DNA of 64,000 nt from Butyrivibrio sp. (GTDB lineage Bacteria; Bacillota; Clostridia; Lachnospirales; Lachnospiraceae): the NCBI RefSeq assembly GCF_017433805.1, contig NZ_JAFRGN010000040.1, forward strand, positions 1-64,000, in the 5' to 3' direction. Under the pieces are notes generated by a model. It was given only the letters and a program-made list of their open reading frames with translations, searched no databases and was not told the DNA's origin. The position numbers were made by a program, and so were the translations under genes. Within the stretch, counting starts at the first letter, position 1. Every line of letters starts with the position of its first letter. Positions 61,560 through 64,000 of this stretch are shown here, piece by piece.

Positions 61560-63221
61560 TTAAATATTATCATACCTGTTATTCTTAATCAAATCAGTGA
61601 CAGAGCCTGTGATCATCAAAAGAGGCAGAACTGTCCACAGATACAGCACATATCTTGGCAGGTAAGTTGGTCCAAGGAGTACTGTAAGCCATGTCAGCAT
61701 AACTGGCACAAAAGGTAGCACTCTTTTGTAGTTTTTTTGCGAGATACGATACAAAAGCGTGAACATAAAAATAATTATCATAAGTCCTGGCGCAAAAAGC
61801 AGCGACAAAACAAGATTATCATCATGAAAAGATCCAATTGAAATATATCTGTAAAGCTCATCGATTGCCGGAATAAAGCTGGTGCGCTCTCCTGGCTGTT
61901 CCACTTCATAGCCAAAATATGAGCTTTCGTCATAGGTAAATGTGAAAACTGTCGTTCCTTTATAGACATTTATATTTGCAGCCGGATACCAATAGCCATA
62001 AGAAGTCAGCATCCATGCATTCATGTAGGTCATAGGATGCTTTTTCAAAAGAGAAAACCACAGCTTCCAAAAGCTGTTTGAGTCCTGCTCATATTTGTCG
62101 TTGTTAAATGAAACCTTCACAAGATCTGATACTCTCGCAGTATACAGATTAAGATTTTCTTCAGGGATATACTCTTTTAACGTTGCTATTTCTTCCTGTG
62201 TCATGCTATCTCTGTCATAGGTATAAACCCTTGCAATCTGCATGATAGGAACAGTGAGCTTTTCCTGGTGATGCGTGCCCTGACATCCAAGTGCTGCTGC
62301 CAGTACTGACGAAATGATAAGATACAGCACTACAGGAATTACAAGCATTGGTATCAGGAATGACTTAAGCTGCTTTCTGAAATATATGAGAGCAAATGGT
62401 ATGAACACAAGATATGCATAAAAGCCATTGTGTCTAAAGCATGGCATAAGAGTTGCCACACAGATAAACGTTGCTATTTTCCTCTTATTTGACAGAAAAG
62501 CCTCTGAATCCTCAGTAAGCTCTATCAAAAGAACTGTCAAAAGAACAAGAAGTGCTGAGAAAAGCCCATCCTTGCAGGAGCAAAGCGTGAACATGACGAT
62601 AGTAGGGAACACGCCATAGTAAAGGATCCACAAAAGCTTTCCTTTCTGTCTAAGTCCTTTTTTTCTCATGAATGTTATAACATAAGCAAATACCGCTGTT
62701 ATGACCAGCATCTGTATAAAAACATAGGTAGCGATTCCTACATTCCAGGATCCTGTTAATTTGTGCACGAGGGCAATCGTTCCACCTAGAAAAAGAACGT
62801 GAAGAAGCGGGTGATGAGTAGAAAAGCTTCTGGTTATGACCTCCATCAGCTCATCCTGAGCGTCATAGACAAAAAAGCCAGGAAAAACGCCAAGAAATAC
62901 AGGCATATTCAGTACAATGAGTAATATCCAGTTAACAAAAAAGTCGTTCTTTTTAACTGGTTCTGCAGCCTTTCCAAAAATCTTTTCAAGCCTGAAGGTT
63001 CCCATAAACTTTCTGCCATAAAAGCTCTGAGTATAGTTATCCCAGATATGTTTGGTGTCTATGGCAAAAACTGCGATCATCAGGGCCAGTACCAGAAGAG
63101 AGTTCTGGTCAGATAAATTTATGCTATCGCTCTTTTCAAGCTGATATCCAAAGACAATAAAAACAGCTGATAAAACGCCAAATAAGCCTGACAAAAGCCA
63201 GGCTAATCTATCGTTTTTCAT
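61560..63221 (-). CDS. DUF6020 membrane protein, probable GT-C glycosyltransferase
   Basis: A 553-aa protein with about 12 helices. The first large outer loop carries FFVYDAQDELMEVI near 120 and STHHPLLH near 135, the acidic and His-Pro-Pro-like signature of DUF6020 GT-C-like proteins. These probably use polyprenyl-phosphate sugars, fitting the GT2 gene upstream. A soluble outer domain (~325-440) has CQGTHHQEK. The start is uncertain: ATG at 63221 is 20 bp past the upstream stop, while ATG at 63254 would overlap that gene. Confidence 0.75.
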   Translation of the reverse strand: MKNDRLAWLLSGLFGVLSAVFIVFGYQLEKSDSINLSDQNSLLVLALMIAVFAIDTKHIWDNYTQSFYGRKFMGTFRLEKIFGKAAEPVKKNDFFVNWILLIVLNMPVFLGVFPGFFVYDAQDELMEVITRSFSTHHPLLHVLFLGGTIALVHKLTGSWNVGIATYVFIQMLVITAVFAYVITFMRKKGLRQKGKLLWILYYGVFPTIVMFTLCSCKDGLFSALLVLLTVLLIELTEDSEAFLSNKRKIATFICVATLMPCFRHNGFYAYLVFIPFALIYFRKQLKSFLIPMLVIPVVLYLIISSVLAAALGCQGTHHQEKLTVPIMQIARVYTYDRDSMTQEEIATLKEYIPEENLNLYTARVSDLVKVSFNNDKYEQDSNSFWKLWFSLLKKHPMTYMNAWMLTSYGYWYPAANINVYKGTTVFTFTYDESSYFGYEVEQPGERTSFIPAIDELYRYISIGSFHDDNLVLSLLFAPGLMIIIFMFTLLYRISQKNYKRVLPFVPVMLTWLTVLLGPTYLPRYVLYLWTVLPLLMITGSVTDLIKNNRYDNI

Positions 63222-63240
63222 GTGGTTTGTTTTCCCCAAA

Positions 63241-64000
63241 TTACTTTTTTCCATCTTCTGTAGTCTCACGAATTACATATTGTGGATTCTTGTTCTGAGA
63301 AATATAAACTCTGCCCAGATACTCGCCAATCATACCCAGCATGAGCATCAGCATCCCCCCGATAAAGATAACTGCGCTCATAAGTGCTGAAAAACCAACT
63401 GGCACTGCTGGATTGACGAATTTCTTGACGACAGTATATATGCCATAAATAAATCCAATCGCAGCAAATGAAAATCCGGAAAAAGTAGCAATTCTAAGAG
63501 GCTTGATGCTAAAAGCGGTAAAACCGTTTATCCAAAGTCCGAGAAGCTTGGAGAAGGTATATCCGCTCTGACCAACCTCACGCTTTCTGTGATTAACATC
63601 GACATTCACGATGTTCTTGGTAGTTCTGAGAACCAGGCCAATAACATAGGGATAAGAGCTCTCATATTTGACCATCTCATCTACAACAAACTTCCTTGCT
63701 GCAAAATAGCTGGATACAAACAGGTCCTTGGGCTTACCAAGCATTACTGTCGCCATGGACTCATTCATGAAGGTTCCGAAGTTTCTGAAAACATTGTGCT
63801 GCTTGTGACCATATCTTGCATAAGCTACATCTGCGCCGTTTTCAAGTGCATCTATCAGCTTGAAAACCTCATCCGCAGGAGTCTGTCCATCATCATCAAG
63901 ACATACAACATAGTCACCTGTTGCCCTGTAGAGGCCAGCCATAAGAGCTGCATGCTGTCCAAAGTTCTTGGCAAAGTTGATACCAAGAATATGACCATCT
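63241..64000 (-). CDS. polyprenyl-phosphate GT2 glycosyltransferase, ArnC/GtrB-like (partial)
   Basis: The 5' end lies beyond the window; the frame stays open to 64000 and adds DGHILGINFAKNFGQHAALM, a motif of the DPM1/ArnC group. Then CLDDDGQTP is the metal site, ...VGQSGYTFSKLLGLW the acceptor-side segment, and two membrane helices (~150-175 and ~185-215 of the visible part) precede a short cytoplasmic tail. It should make undecaprenyl-phosphate-sugar for an outer GT-C enzyme, plausibly the DUF6020 protein encoded next. Confidence 0.88.
   Translation of the reverse strand, partial: DGHILGINFAKNFGQHAALMAGLYRATGDYVVCLDDDGQTPADEVFKLIDALENGADVAYARYGHKQHNVFRNFGTFMNESMATVMLGKPKDLFVSSYFAARKFVVDEMVKYESSYPYVIGLVLRTTKNIVNVDVNHRKREVGQSGYTFSKLLGLWINGFTAFSIKPLRIATFSGFSFAAIGFIYGIYTVVKKFVNPAVPVGFSALMSAVIFIGGMLMLMLGMIGEYLGRVYISQNKNPQYVIRETTEDGKK

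Overview
The window looks like chromosomal DNA of a low-to-moderate GC, pectin-using Clostridia, most likely a Lachnospiraceae (Butyrivibrio/Pseudobutyrivibrio-like). This is inferred from protein style: AGGAGG-type ribosome sites, InlB-type surface proteins with a VLGARR C-terminus, DUF6056/DUF6020 membrane proteins, and paired pectin enzymes. There are no rRNA, tRNA, phage, IS or CRISPR signals. Genes are dense and almost all on the minus strand; no gene-free stretch exceeds 300 bases.

Left part (1-9.4 kb): an SseB-family gene and an M18 aminopeptidase form one minus operon, divergent from a plus-strand GH105 unsaturated rhamnogalacturonyl hydrolase whose promoter carries a perfect TGTAAG-CA-CTTACA operator. 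A bidirectional terminator at 4.1 kb separates it from a minus operon reading GH28 polygalacturonase, GT39-like membrane glycosyltransferase, lipoprotein barnase, barstar, S66 (MccF-like) peptidase. A 19-bp inverted repeat sits over the GH28 promoter/leader.

Middle (9.4-22.1 kb): a large InlB-repeat surface protein is flanked by two small proteins sharing an uncharacterised 'QNxTWQG' domain, followed by an alpha/beta hydrolase. Next comes a four-gene nucleotide-sugar operon (IspD/TarI-like cytidylyltransferase, GatD/TarJ-like polyol dehydrogenase, glucose-1-phosphate cytidylyltransferase, acetolactate-synthase-like TPP enzyme). Then come a secreted acidic protein with nonapeptide repeats and an 85-aa orphan gene on the plus strand.

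Right part (22.1-64 kb): about 42 kb of one-directional, tightly packed genes form a large cell-surface polysaccharide locus. Read 5' to 3' on the minus strand: polyprenyl-phosphate GT2 (cut by the window edge), DUF6020 GT-C, O-antigen ligase-like protein, PglF-, PglE- and PglC-like proteins (4-amino-sugar synthesis and chain initiation), a PLP enzyme, an ATP-grasp ligase, a PglA-like GT4, TviB and TviC (UDP-GalNAcA synthesis), a deacetylase, several GT4s, two AsnB-type amidotransferases, an MBOAT plus SGNH O-acetylation pair, GT11 fucosyltransferase-like genes, a PglK-like ABC flippase, DUF5672, GT2, GT17, a Wzy polymerase, DUF6056, a pyruvyltransferase, a Wzx flippase and, oddly, a GH105-like hydrolase as last gene. 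Together these predict an amidated, O-acetylated, pyruvylated, aminosugar- and uronic-acid-containing polymer assembled on undecaprenyl phosphate.

All functional calls are from reading motifs by eye; no database search or composition calculation was run.
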